Origin: Acidimicrobiaceae bacterium
GTDB taxonomy: Bacteria; Actinomycetota; Acidimicrobiia; Acidimicrobiales; Palsa-688
Length of the DNA: 37,986 bases
Direction of reading: 5' to 3'
Assembly: GCA_003156595.1 (NCBI GenBank)
Contig: PMHH01000154.1
Coordinates: 36,639 to 74,624, forward strand
Position numbers and translations under genes: made by a program. Of the stretch, positions 8,012 to 18,299 are shown one piece after another (position 1 is the first letter of the stretch; each line of letters opens with the position of its first letter). Under the pieces are notes generated by a model. That model had not been told where the DNA came from. It saw nothing but the letters and a program-made list of their open reading frames with translations, and made no database searches.

Positions 8012-9924
8012 GTGCGCCGAATTGCGAGTATCAGTGTCACGATGGCAGTGGCCGCCGGATGTCTTATGGGCGTCGTTCCCGACGCCCAGGCGACCACGCT
8101 CCCGACTTCTCTGACCGTCGTCGGACACGGCTGGGGCCACGGCCTGGGCATGGGCCAGTACGGCGCGCTCGGCTACGCGTCTGCTCCTTTTGACTGGTCG
8201 TACCGGCAGATCCTCAGCCACTACTACGGCGGCACGGTCATGTCTACCGTGAGCCCAACCGAGCCGATCGATGTCCACCTCGACGAGTTGGACGGCGCCA
8301 GCGAGGTGACCGTGGCCACGCCCCCGGGAGATCAGCTGTGGCGCAACGGGAGGCCGATACCGAGCCCCTCGACCGTCAGCCGGACCTCCTCCGATCAGAC
8401 GATCACCGCCACACGGGGCCCGTCAGCCGTCGACGTCGTGGTGTCAGGACCGTGGTCCTCAGGCTCGCAGCGGAGCTTTGCCGGGGCCATCGTCCTCAAA
8501 GCCAATGTCGCCCAGGTGTGGAACGTGCTGCCCCTCGACCAGTATGTCGAGGGCGTCGTGCCACGAGAGGCGCCGGCCAGTTGGCCGCTGGCGACGCTCG
8601 AGGCGCAGGCCGTGGCGGCCCGGTCCTACGCGCTGGCGGTGTTGGCGAGCTCGCCGCCAGCCATTTGTGACAACACATCGTGCCAGGTCTACGGCGGAGA
8701 CCCCAGCCAGTACCCCGTCTCGGACAACGCCAACAGCGACGCCGCCGTCACGTCCACGGCCGGGCAGATCCTCGAGTGGGGGTCTGACACCCCGGCGGGA
8801 TACCGCTCCAACGCCCCTGCGCTGACCGAGTACTCCTCCTCGACCGGCGGGTACACCGCCGGCGGCGACTTCCCGGCCGTGGTGGACCAGGGCGATGCCA
8901 CGCCGAGCAACCCCAACCACTCCTGGATCCAGCAGGTACCTACCAGCGCCGTCCAGGCCGCGTACGGATCGGCAGTCGGTAGGCTCGAAGGCGTCGTCGT
9001 CACCCAGCGCAACGGGCTCGGCGATCTGGGCGGACGGGTCACGCAGATGGTGCTGACCGGCTCGGCGGGACGGATCACCATCACTGGCGACCAGTTCGCC
9101 TGGGCGGTGGGGCTGCGGTCGGACTGGTTCGCGGTCACCAACGCCGGCGGATCCAGCGGCGGTGTCAACGGCTACTGGATCGTCGCCGGCAACGGCGGCA
9201 TATACCCCTTCGGCGTCGCGGTCAATTACGGCTCGATGACGGGCCGGCCGCTCAATGCCCCAGTCATCGGGATGGCCCCCACGGCCGACAGCGCGGGCTA
9301 TTGGTTGGTCGCCGGGGACGGCGGGATCTTCAGCTTCGGCGACGCCCGCTTCTACGGGTCGACCGGCGACCTCCGGCTCAACCAACCGGTCATCGGCATG
9401 GCATCGAGCTACGACGGTAAGGGCTACTGGCTCTACGCCAGCGACGGCGGGATCTTCAGCTTCGGCGACGCTCGCTTCTACGGCTCGACCGGTGGCATTC
9501 GCCTCAACCAGCCCGTGGTCGGCATGGCCACCACGCCGGATGGAAAGGGCTACTGGCTGGTCGCCGCCGATGGGGGGATCTTTAGCTTCGGCGACGCCCA
9601 TTTCTACGGGTCGACCGGCAACGTGCACCTCGCCCAGCCGATCGTCGGCATGGTCGCGACCGCGAACGGCGGCGGCTACTGGCTGGTCGGCCGGGACGGG
9701 GGCATCTTTACCTTTGGTAACGCCGGGTTCGTCGGCTCGCTGCCGGGCGAAGGAATCAGCGACACCATCGTCTCCGTGGCTGCGACCGCCGACGGGGGCG
9801 GGTACCTGATGGTCAGCTCCGGAGGCCTGGTGTACGCCTTCGGCGACGCCCCCTACTTCGGGGACCCGGCCTCAACCGTGGCCGGCTGGTCCAGCCACGC
9901 TCTCGGCGTGTTTGCCCACAAGGT

Positions 9925-9928
<4 letters not shown>
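8012..9928 (+). CDS. Secreted SpoIID/LytB-domain protein with six 42-residue C-terminal repeats
   Basis: A 638-aa exported protein of the SpoIID/LytB family, whose founding member SpoIID is a peptidoglycan lytic transglycosylase. Signal peptide at residues 1-27 (basic MRR, hydrophobic core, AQA cleavage site). The domain shows GHGWGHGLGMGQYGALGYA (38-56), GVVPREAPASWPLATLEAQA (181-200) with the glutamate expected for catalysis, and SSSTGGYTAGG (275-285). Residues 388-638 hold six repeats with tyrosines at 388, 430, 472, 514, 556 and 598, exactly 42 apart, of the same type as in the upstream subtilase. The GTG start is set by AGGAG at 7999-8003. Likely role: peptidoglycan remodelling at the surface. 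It probably has its own promoter, given the intervening 131-bp hairpin. Confidence 0.9.
9173..9925 (+). repeat. Six in-frame 126-bp repeats in the SpoIID-like gene
   Basis: Coding repeats begin at 9173, 9299, 9425, 9551, 9677 and 9803 with a strict 126-bp period. Central copies read GYWLVAxDGGIFSFGDAxFYGSTG; the first and last are diverged. Copy number and period match the subtilase array, but nucleotide identity between copies is lower here, so this array looks older or less homogenised. Confidence 0.9.
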
Positions 9929-11566
<1,638 letters not shown>

Positions 11567-11570
<4 letters not shown>

Positions 11571-12331
11571 GCCGGTACACGCCGCCACACGAACCGGGGT
11601 AGGTGGCGGAACACTATGAAGACCGCGCGCAACGACCCGGGGACCCAGATGACCTGCCTGCCTGAGGCCAGGGCTTTGACGGTGGCGCGGGCCACCTCGT
11701 CGGCCGTCGTGGACATCGGTGCGACCGGCAAGCCTTCGGTCATCTTGGTGCGGACGAAGCCGGGCCGGACGATGAGCACCTTGGCTCCGCTACCGGCCAG
11801 CGAATCGCCCAGGCCCTGCGCGAACCCGTCGAGGGCCGCCTTGGAGGATCCGTAGATGAAGTTGGCCCGTCGCACCCGCTCGCCGGCCACCGAAGACACC
11901 ACGACCAAGGTGCCATGTCCTTGGGCTCTCAGTAGCCGCGCCACCGCTAGGCCGACCGATACGGCTCCGACGTAGTTGGTTCGGGCCAAACGGACCGCTC
12001 CGTCCCCGCCGGCCTCGTCGGCCGACTGGTTGCCGAGTACGCCAAAAGCCAAGACCACCACGTCGAGGTCACCGCCCGCGTGCTTTGTGGCCTTTGTCAG
12101 GAAATCGTCATGGCTGCCGGTGTCGTCCGCGTCGAACGGCAGAGTATCGACTCGACCAGCCCCCGCGGCCCGGACCGCAGCCGCCGACGATTCGAGGGGT
12201 TGGGGGTGCCGTCCTGCCAGGACCACGGTGGCGCGGCGAGGGCCGGCCAGCTTGGCCGCGATGGCCACCCCGATGTCCGAGCTGCCCCCGAGGACGAGGA
12301 CGGAGCCGACGGCGCCGAGGGCATCCTTCAT
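11567..12331 (-). CDS. dprE2: Decaprenylphosphoryl-2-keto-ribose reductase (DprE2-type SDR)
   Basis: A 254-aa classical SDR. Cofactor loop GGSSDIG (residues 15-21), catalytic Ser147 in VVVSSVAG, Tyr160 and Lys164 in [19 protein letters not shown], and the C-terminal [13 protein letters not shown] motif common in DprE2. It reduces decaprenylphosphoryl-2-keto-erythro-pentofuranose to decaprenylphosphoryl-arabinose with NADH, as the second half of the DprE1/DprE2 epimerase. The ATG overlaps the dprE1 stop (ATGA), and its own stop overlaps the HAD start, so the three are translated in series. The C-terminus carries a hydrophobic and basic stretch ([19 protein letters not shown]) that could sit on the membrane. 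Confidence 0.9.
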
Positions 12332-13728
12332 CGGGCTGCACCCGGGGTCGGAGGGTCAAGCAGGGCAGGAAGGCGCCGGGCCAGATCGGAGCACATCCGG
12401 CGATCCGGGTCGAGACGTTCCCGCACGACCCGCCAGGTGGGCAGAGCCGGGTACATGGCTTCCAGCAGATCCGGCCTCAGCCGGGAGTCCTTGGCGAGGT
12501 ATACCCGTCCACCGGCAGCCGCGACCATCTCGTCCAGCCGATCAAGCATCGGGCCCAAGCCTGATGCGCCGGCCGGCAGGTCGAACGCCAGAGTCCAGCC
12601 TGATTGCGGGAAGGACAGCGGCGCCAGGTTGCCGGCCCCGAACCGCTTCAGCACAGCCAGGAAGGATCCGCATCCATTGCCGCTCAGCGCTTCGATCGAC
12701 CGGCGCACGGTGTCTGCCGCGCCATCCGGGACCACCATCTGGTATTGCAGGAAGCCCCGGCTTCCGTAGAGGCGAGGCCAGCCGGTGACCAGGTCCAGCG
12801 GGTGGAAGAATGCGGCTGCGGCCACCACACGACCCACAGCCCGTCGGGGCGATTTGCGGTACCACAGTTCGTTGAAGGCGGCGACGCTCCACCGGTTGAG
12901 CAGGCCGGACGGAGCCCACGGAGGGGCCGGGACCGAAGCGACGGGCTTGAAGCGCAGCGCCCGCTTCCGGTGGCGCCCAGCCGGTGGTAGATCCTCCAGG
13001 CGGGCGTGGTCCGCGAACTCGAGGACCGATCGCCCGAGCGACCGGCCCCGGGCCAGGCAGTCGACCCAGGCCACGCTGTAGCGGTAGAACCGGTCACCTT
13101 CGGTCATTCGAGCCATCGCCGTATCGAGATCAACAGCCCGCTCGGTGTCCACCCGCATGGACGAGGTCTCGATCGGCACGAGCCGGATAGTCGCCTCGGA
13201 GATGAGGCCGGTGAGCCCCATGCCGCCGGCGGTGGCCCAGAACACATCGGGTTCCTGGTTGGCGCTTACGGTCAGCGTTCCCCGCGCCGGGGTCTCCAGG
13301 ACCATCGATTCAACGTGGGCGGCAAAACTGCCGTCGCGGTGGTGGTTCTTGCCGTGTACGTCGCAGCCAATGGCCCCCCCGACGGTCACCTGCCGGGTCC
13401 CGGGGGTGACCACCGGCCAGAGGCCGAGCGGCACCACAGTCCGCATCAACGTGTCCAGGCTCACGCCGGCCTCCACCCGGGCTGTTGAGCCCGCCACATC
13501 CACGTCAAGGATTCTGTTCATCCCCGTCGTTACGAGCACGTCGCCGCCAGCATTTTGGGCGGCGTCCCCATAGCTGCGCCCCAGCCCCCGCCCGATCACG
13601 CCTCTAGGTCCGGCCCGCTTTATGGCGGCGGAGAGATCGACGGGGGTGAGGGCGGATGTGAGGTGCGCCGCCGTCGCGGCGGTCCGCCCCCAGCCACTCA
13701 CCAATCGGAGATCGCCATCGCTCGGCAC
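12328..13728 (-). CDS. dprE1: Decaprenylphosphoryl-beta-D-ribose 2-oxidase (DprE1-type, FAD)
   Basis: A 466-aa FAD-linked oxidase of the VAO fold. It oxidises the 2-hydroxyl of decaprenylphosphoryl-ribose, the first step of epimerisation to the arabinose donor. Visible motifs: [13 protein letters not shown] (47-59), [19 protein letters not shown] (117-135), [19 protein letters not shown] (360-378), AKDSR (412-416, Lys413 equivalent to M. tuberculosis Lys418). The residue aligned with M. tuberculosis Cys387 (WNICVDF) is Ala381 (WTLAFDL), the change known to give natural benzothiazinone resistance in M. avium. It heads the coupled dprE1-dprE2-HAD unit, with ubiA 65 bases upstream on the same strand. 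Confidence 0.93.
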   Translation of the reverse strand: MPSDGDLRLVSGWGRTAATAAHLTSALTPVDLSAAIKRAGPRGVIGRGLGRSYGDAAQNAGGDVLVTTGMNRILDVDVAGSTARVEAGVSLDTLMRTVVPLGLWPVVTPGTRQVTVGGAIGCDVHGKNHHRDGSFAAHVESMVLETPARGTLTVSANQEPDVFWATAGGMGLTGLISEATIRLVPIETSSMRVDTERAVDLDTAMARMTEGDRFYRYSVAWVDCLARGRSLGRSVLEFADHARLEDLPPAGRHRKRALRFKPVASVPAPPWAPSGLLNRWSVAAFNELWYRKSPRRAVGRVVAAAAFFHPLDLVTGWPRLYGSRGFLQYQMVVPDGAADTVRRSIEALSGNGCGSFLAVLKRFGAGNLAPLSFPQSGWTLAFDLPAGASGLGPMLDRLDEMVAAAGGRVYLAKDSRLRPDLLEAMYPALPTWRVVRERLDPDRRMCSDLARRLPALLDPPTPGAAR

Positions 13729-13793
13729 GAAACCTCAGCGTACGACGACGGGTTGGGCGCGTCGGGCGGCCGGGACGCGAATGGTGCAGGTGA

Positions 13794-14663
13794 TCAGCTG
13801 ATGTACACGCCGAAGGCGAACAGGACCGCCCACACCACGCCCAGCACTTGCAGCGGATGGTCGGCGAAAACAAGCTCCTCCGGCTCGGCCCCCTTGCCGC
13901 CGTCTACGAGGTACGTGTAACGCAGGAGGGCGATGATCATCGGGACGATCGACAGCTGGTACCAGATGGGGTCGCGGTGATGCATGAGTGCCGTCTGCAG
14001 ACTGAAAGCCCACAGGCAATACCCCACGATGGCCCCACCGGCGGAGATGGCCAGTACGGTGCGGAGGAAGGTCGAGCTGTAGGCGTCGAGGGTGGGGCGA
14101 TGGGTTCCCGGGTCGTCGCTCAACGCGGCGTGCTCCGCCAGTCGCTTGCCCGTAACCATCAGCAGGCTGCCAAAGGTAGCGACGATGAGGAACCACTCCG
14201 AAAGTGGGACCGGGACGGCCACGGCGCCGGCGATGGCCCGCAGGACGAAGCCGCCGGCGACAGTGACCAGATCAAGCACCGGCTGCTGCTTGAGGTACAG
14301 GTTGTACGCGAACTGCGTGGCGACGTAGATGGCGAGCACCACTCCGAGGCGCCACGTGAGTATCGCGCCCGCGCCAATGCCGACCGCCATCAGGCCGGCG
14401 CCGGCGCCGGCGGCGACCTTCGTGCTCAACGTCCCCGCCGCAACCGGACGGTATCGCTTGGTCGGATGGCTCCGATCCGCCTCCGCATCGACGGCGTCGT
14501 TGAGGCAGTAGGTGCCGGCCGATACTGCGCAGAACGCCGCGAACGCGGCCAGGGTTCGCAGCAGGGGGGTGCCATGAGTCAGGACTCCGGCCGCGCCGGG
14601 CGCCGCGAGCACCAGCACGTTCTTCGACCACTGTTTGACGCGGACTGTACGGAGCAGTTCCAC
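13794..14663 (-). CDS. ubiA: UbiA-family prenyltransferase, decaprenyl-phosphate phosphoribosyltransferase type
   Basis: A polytopic membrane enzyme of about 289 aa. It contains the aspartate-rich motif CLNDAVDAEADRSHPTKRYRP (Asn55, Asp56, Asp59, Asp63, Lys69), the form typical of Rv3806c-like enzymes that transfer phosphoribose from PRPP to decaprenyl phosphate. The second acidic region is present as YLKQQPVLDLVTVAGGFVLR. Eight or nine hydrophobic segments are visible. The GTG at 14663 begins MELLRTVRVKQWSKN, the usual UbiA start; the frame remains open upstream into the epimerase gene, so the start is uncertain. It lies directly upstream of dprE1, completing the route PRPP to DPA. A quinone-prenylating role is unlikely given the motif spelling and the context. 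Confidence 0.9.
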   Translation of the reverse strand: MELLRTVRVKQWSKNVLVLAAPGAAGVLTHGTPLLRTLAAFAAFCAVSAGTYCLNDAVDAEADRSHPTKRYRPVAAGTLSTKVAAGAGAGLMAVGIGAGAILTWRLGVVLAIYVATQFAYNLYLKQQPVLDLVTVAGGFVLRAIAGAVAVPVPLSEWFLIVATFGSLLMVTGKRLAEHAALSDDPGTHRPTLDAYSSTFLRTVLAISAGGAIVGYCLWAFSLQTALMHHRDPIWYQLSIVPMIIALLRYTYLVDGGKGAEPEELVFADHPLQVLGVVWAVLFAFGVYIS

Positions 14664-14688
14664 CAGGACCGAGGGGCGGCTTACCGGC

Positions 14689-15240
14689 CTATCGGCGCAA
14701 GCCGGCGTGGGGCTGGCGGGCCGGATCGATGTCCGCCCGACGGGGGTTAATCTGATCCCGAGCCGACAGGATGGGATGCGTGACACCCCAGTCGGCCGCG
14801 ATCTCGGGATCGTCCCACGCCACGCCCAACTCGTCGTCAGGGTTGTAGTAGCTGTCGACCAGGTAGGTGATGGTGAGATCAGTCAATGACGCGAACCCGT
14901 GGGCCACGCCCGGTGGGATGAATACCCCCCGGCAGTTTTGCTCGCTGATTTCCAGCGTCAGTGTCGCCCGTTCGGTACGCGACCCGTCCCGGAGATCGTG
15001 CAGCACCACCCGCGCCCTACCCCTCGGGCACAGCCAGTAGTCCGCCTGGTGCAGGTGGTAGTGCAGTCCGACCACGGCGCCGGCCGCTTTGTCCGATCGA
15101 TTTCCCTGCACCATCTCCCTGCCTAGCGGAAACCACGCCCGCCGGTAGGTCTCGTAAAACCGGCCGCGCTCATCGCCGTGTCCCTCGGGGTCGACGATCC
15201 ACACGTCGGCAATGGTCTCGGACTCGACGATCTTGGGCAT
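14689..15240 (-). CDS. RmlC-like dTDP-4-dehydrorhamnose 3,5-epimerase family protein
   Basis: A 183-aa cupin of the RmlC family, cytoplasmic. Family motifs are DERGRFYETYRR, GLHYHLHQADYWLCPRGRARV, RGVFIPPGVAHGFASL, and YYNPDDELGVAWDDPEIAADW. Canonical RmlC has RGLHYQ; here it reads VGLHYH, so the Arg before Gly is replaced by Val and the Gln by His, although the core His is kept. The segment before it is also altered (NRSDKAAGA). It may therefore act on a different keto-deoxyhexose or perform only one epimerisation. The other rml genes are not in the window; gmd is downstream on the same strand. ATG start, divergent from the EthD-like gene by 47 bases. Confidence 0.8.
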   Translation of the reverse strand: MPKIVESETIADVWIVDPEGHGDERGRFYETYRRAWFPLGREMVQGNRSDKAAGAVVGLHYHLHQADYWLCPRGRARVVLHDLRDGSRTERATLTLEISEQNCRGVFIPPGVAHGFASLTDLTITYLVDSYYNPDDELGVAWDDPEIAADWGVTHPILSARDQINPRRADIDPARQPHAGLRR

Positions 15241-15287
15241 GACGGGTGGAGGTTACTCGGAGTCGACAGTGGCGATAGGTTGAGGGC

Positions 15288-15575
15288 ATGATCCGACTCA
15301 GCGTGTTCTATCCGACCACCGAGGGCGCAACCTTCGATCATGACTACTACCGCGATCAGCACGTACCTCTAGCGGTAAAGACATGGGGACTCGGCGGCGC
15401 CGAGATCGACCGCGGGGTCAACGGACCTTATGTCGCGGCGGTCCATTTCCGGTTCGATTCACCAGACGCTCTGGCCGCAGCGATGGCTGCTGAGGGCACG
15501 CAGGCGGTGTTGGCCGACGTTCCCAATTACACGACCATCACCCCGGTCATGCAGACGAGTGAGATCGTCGGCTGA
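15288..15575 (+). CDS. EthD-family small protein
   Basis: A 95-aa protein of the EthD dimeric alpha/beta-barrel superfamily. It starts IRLSVFYPTTEGATFDHDYY, then YRDQHVPLAVKTWGL with the family's HxP element, and ends with a short segment typical of the fold (YTTITPVMQTSEI). EthD was first described in ethyl-tert-butyl-ether degradation, but most members have no assigned reaction. It starts with ATG at 15288, 47 bases from the divergent epimerase gene, and stands alone. A role in degradation or in handling a small ligand is possible but cannot be shown here. Confidence 0.8.
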   Translation: MIRLSVFYPTTEGATFDHDYYRDQHVPLAVKTWGLGGAEIDRGVNGPYVAAVHFRFDSPDALAAAMAAEGTQAVLADVPNYTTITPVMQTSEIVG

Positions 15576-15682
15576 AGAGATACGGCCGCGCTGATATGGA
15601 TCGCCGCAAGTATCGAGCGGAGCAATAGCATCAACGACATGTTGTGGCCTGGGCGACAGCCGGGGATGCGGGGTGGACGCTG

Positions 15683-16642
15683 ATGGAACAGGCGATCCTG
15701 CTCGCTCTGGCTGCCAGCTTCTGTACGGCCACCTCGTCGGTGTGCCAGCGTCTCGGCGCCAAGAGCGAACAGGGCTCAACCGGCTTTGAACTCGGGCTGA
15801 TCTTCCGGCTGGCTCGACGACCGATCTGGCTGCTCGGCATCGCCAGCCTGATCCTCGGATTTATCTTCCAGGTGACCGCCCTGCATTTCGGGGACTTGGC
15901 GCTGGTCCAGCCCATTCTGGCCACCGAGTTGCTGTTTGTCTTCGCTTACATGACCGTCATCGGCTCCCGGGCGGTCAAGCGCCGAGACTGGCTGGCTGCG
16001 GCCGCCATGGCCGCCGGGCTCGGTCTGTTTCTGCTCGTGGCCTCACCTTCTGGAGGTCGACTGCACGCGCCGGGCTCGTTGTGGTGGCTGGCCGGGTTGG
16101 CCTGCCTCGGCTGCGTGCTCCTCGCCTTGGCCATCGCCTTCGGTTGGGGTCGTCGCCCCGGCGTAGCCGCGTCGCAGCGGGCCGCAATCCTGGGGGTGGC
16201 CACCGGGATCTCGTGGGGTTTCGTGGCGGGCGTCATCAAGGAGCTCAGCTCGCACCTCGGTGGCGGGGTCGATGCCATTTTCTCCAACTGGTCGCTCTAT
16301 GTCCTCATCGGCGCCGGTGCGGCCTCGATGCTGGTGGCTTCCCACGCGCTGAGTGCGGGTCCGATCGCCGCCTCGCAGCCGGGTTTCACGATCGTCGACC
16401 CGCTCTCGGCCAGCCTGCTCGGGGTCTTTCTCTTTGATGAGCACCTCCGGGTTGGGACGTTGGACCTGGCCGGCGAAGCTCTGGCATTGGCCGTCCTCGT
16501 CGCCGGCGTGACGGCCCTCAGCCACAGCCATCTGGTGAGCGGTGAGGATGGACCGCTCGAGGTCACCCGCCCGGGGCCGGACTCGATACCCCCTACCGGT
16601 AACCGGCCGGTCGGACAGCCGGCGCCGGGCCCTCCCCCATGA
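15683..16642 (+). CDS. DMT-superfamily (EamA-like) membrane transporter
   Basis: About 319 aa with ten hydrophobic segments arranged as two EamA-like halves (roughly residues 1-125 and 145-280). The first half starts EQAILLALAASFCTATSSVCQRLGAKS and contains LGFIFQVTALHFGDLALVQPIL, typical of the DMT branch with the LALVQP motif. The second half has ASQPGFTIVDPLSASLLGVFLFDE. A Pro-rich hydrophilic tail follows the last helix. The ATG at 15683 places the first helix at the N-terminus; an in-frame GTG at 15644 would add 13 residues. The substrate is unknown; related proteins export metabolites or are annotated as Mg2+ transporters. Confidence 0.82.
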   Translation: MEQAILLALAASFCTATSSVCQRLGAKSEQGSTGFELGLIFRLARRPIWLLGIASLILGFIFQVTALHFGDLALVQPILATELLFVFAYMTVIGSRAVKRRDWLAAAAMAAGLGLFLLVASPSGGRLHAPGSLWWLAGLACLGCVLLALAIAFGWGRRPGVAASQRAAILGVATGISWGFVAGVIKELSSHLGGGVDAIFSNWSLYVLIGAGAASMLVASHALSAGPIAASQPGFTIVDPLSASLLGVFLFDEHLRVGTLDLAGEALALAVLVAGVTALSHSHLVSGEDGPLEVTRPGPDSIPPTGNRPVGQPAPGPPP

Positions 16643-16649
16643 TGACTGC

Positions 16650-16928
16650 TGCCCTCTGACCACGGGCTCGACCAGCGGGTCAAGCGCTCGCCGATCCTGT
16701 GGTGTTCCGGACGATAGGCTTGGCAAAGCTATTGAGACGCCTGGTTCGGGCAGGACGACCACCCTCGGTCTGTCGCCCCGTACGGCGAATACCAGCGTGC
16801 CGCCCCGCTTGAGGCTGCGGAAGGCTTGTTCGAAAGCGCGGGCGATACGGCCACCGCGATGGCGACATCGGCGCCGCCTAGCTGCTGGATAGCATCGACC
16901 GATCCGCGTCTGGGGTCGAGATCGCGGT
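16650..16928 (-). pseudogene. Decayed zinc-type alcohol dehydrogenase fragment
   Basis: Reading leftward from about 16928, one frame gives VDAIQQLGGADVAIAVAVSP. After a frameshift near 16835-16845 the next frame gives RAFEQAFRSLKRGGTLVF. Together these match the NAD-binding domain of MDR alcohol dehydrogenases, where the two segments are contiguous. Further downstream a weak match persists (GVSIALPSLSSGTPQD against the usual GISVVGSxVGTRQD). Both ends of the gene are missing, including the zinc sites. The N-terminal part overlaps the 3' end of the neighbouring membrane-protein frame. This is a remnant without function. Confidence 0.7.
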
Positions 16929-17300
16929 CCGGTAGTGCGACCCATGTCCCCGCACGCTGGCTGTTTCCACGGCTTCGGTCTGGCGTTGAATGAGCAGGTC
17001 ATCGCGATCCTGGCTGACAGCAGCCGTCTGCTGGCGCGACTGCTCGAGTCCACGGCGGGCGTCGCGACCTCGCCGAGAGGTTCGGCGGGCACTCCCCAAC
17101 AGCAGGTTCAACCCGCACAGGAAGAGGGCACCGACCACGATGCCGTAGAGAAACAACGTGCCGGTGGATCCGGTCACGTGATATCCGAAGACGGCGAAAC
17201 CGTGGGTGAGGGCGTGGGCGCTGCCACCGTTGCTGAGAACGCCGGCCACGCCGACGATTAGGACGGCGACCACGATGATGAGGCCGACAATGATGATCAT
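16878..17300 (-). CDS. Small membrane protein with two transmembrane segments
   Basis: A 140-aa protein with hydrophobic segments at about 1-22 (MIIIVGLIIVVAVLIVGVAG) and 47-69 (GTLFLYGIVVGALFLCGLN). Between them lies HALTHGFAVFGYHVTGSTG, a motif I recognise from a conserved actinobacterial family of unknown function. A basic, helical cytoplasmic tail rich in Arg and Gln follows. The last 15 or so residues are read from the alcohol dehydrogenase remnant in another frame, so the native stop was probably lost and the tail extended. ATG start, divergent from lemA by about 350 bases. Function unknown. Confidence 0.75.
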   Translation of the reverse strand: MIIIVGLIIVVAVLIVGVAGVLSNGGSAHALTHGFAVFGYHVTGSTGTLFLYGIVVGALFLCGLNLLLGSARRTSRRGRDARRGLEQSRQQTAAVSQDRDDLLIQRQTEAVETASVRGHGSHYRTAISTPDADRSMLSSS

Positions 17301-17648
17301 GACTGGCTCCCCGTGAACGCCGAATCGACGCCCGTGGTGGCAGGCCCGGGTGATCTAGCAGACATGTGGGGGATTCCCCCGATCTGCCTCCCGCCGTCGA
17401 ACCGAGTGTGGGACGGGCACGGAAGCCTTTTCACGATACCACCCGATTGGATCTCGGCTGCGCCGCTCGGTCGGCGTCGAGATGGTGCCAAAAGAGGAAG
17501 CTGGTGAGGTGTAGCATTCGTTTGACACGGATCGCGTACCCGCACCGTGTTGGACTCTGCCCTTGGTGTCGGCATCCTCCCGGGAGCGTTGCTCCAGAAC
17601 CTGGTAGCGCAGCAAGCGAGTGCGTTTACCGAGAGGAGCAATGCTCAC
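17301..17648. other. 348-bp divergent intergenic region
   Basis: Lies between the leftward membrane-protein gene and lemA. No convincing coding frame. It should hold both promoters. TTGACA occurs at 17522-17527, but no matching -10 element is clear at the right distance. A nested inverted repeat lies at 17358-17387, and the lemA ribosome binding site GAGAGGAG is at 17631-17638. Confidence 0.6.
17358..17387. repeat. Nested inverted repeat in the lemA/membrane-gene divergent region
   Basis: GGGGG (17368-17372) pairs with CCCCC (17376-17380) around ATT. An outer pair GCAGA (17358-17362) and TCTGC (17383-17387) flanks it asymmetrically. It could be an operator or a small hairpin. Confidence 0.4.
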
Positions 17649-18287
17649 ATGATCATCCTGATCGTCGTCATCATCATCGTCGTTCTCATCGGCACCGGCG
17701 CCTTCCTGTTCAACGGCTTGGTACGGCGTCGCAACCGGACCAAGGAGGCCTGGTCCGAGATTGACGTCGAACTCAAGCGACGCCATGACTTGATCCCCAA
17801 CCTGGTCGAGACTGTCAAGGGCTACGCCTCGCACGAACGGGAAACCTTCGAGGCTGTCACCGCGGCCCGAGCCGGAGCGGTAACGGCTGGCGCCAGCGGA
17901 GATCCAGCCAAGATCGGCCCGGCGGAGAACGCCCTGTCCGCCTCGTTGCGCTCACTCTTTGCCGTAGCGGAGAACTACCCGCAGTTACGCGCGGTGGAGA
18001 GCTTCCTGCAGCTACAAGAGCAGCTCACCGCGACCGAAGACAAGCTCGAGTTCGCCCGTCGCTTCTACAACACCAGCGCCCGCGACTACAACATCGCCCT
18101 GCAGACCTTCCCCCGCAACCTCCTCGCCGGAGCGCTCGGATTCCAAGCCGTCGGGTTCTTCGAGATCGCTGACTCCGACCGCGGCGTACCCGAGGTGAGC
18201 TTCGGGGACCCCATCGGCGCTGCTACGACGACCCCGTCCGGTCCTCCCGCGGCCAGCCCAGAGTCCTCCGGACCTCCAGCAGGCTGA
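17649..18287 (+). CDS. lemA: LemA family protein
   Basis: A 212-aa LemA protein with one N-terminal membrane anchor (residues 2-22, mostly Ile/Val) followed by the family's helical bundle: NRTKEAWSEIDVELKRRHDL, IPNLVETVKGYASHERETFE, then ENALSASLRSLFAVAENYPQ, LQEQLTATEDKLEFARRFYN and the closing AVGFFEI. A Pro/Ser-rich tail ends the protein. Its start is fixed by GAGAGGAG at 17631-17638. It is 12 bases upstream of an M48 metalloprotease, a pairing seen in many bacteria and thought to act in envelope quality control. The biochemical function of LemA is not established. Confidence 0.92.
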   Translation: MIILIVVIIIVVLIGTGAFLFNGLVRRRNRTKEAWSEIDVELKRRHDLIPNLVETVKGYASHERETFEAVTAARAGAVTAGASGDPAKIGPAENALSASLRSLFAVAENYPQLRAVESFLQLQEQLTATEDKLEFARRFYNTSARDYNIALQTFPRNLLAGALGFQAVGFFEIADSDRGVPEVSFGDPIGAATTTPSGPPAASPESSGPPAG

Positions 18288-18299
18288 TCGGAGAATCGG

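Noticed and set aside
8459-9628. 389-codon open frame antisense to the SpoIID-like gene
   Set aside because: It merely reflects the repeat-coding strand, has no recognisable domain, and the plus-strand gene has a signal peptide, family motifs and a good ribosome binding site.
13729-13793. Possible small gene between dprE1 and ubiA
   Set aside because: Only 65 bases with no start preceded by a ribosome binding site and no useful frame.
17522-17550. TTGACA as the -35 box of the lemA promoter
   Set aside because: No acceptable -10 hexamer lies 16-18 bases downstream, so I did not list a promoter.
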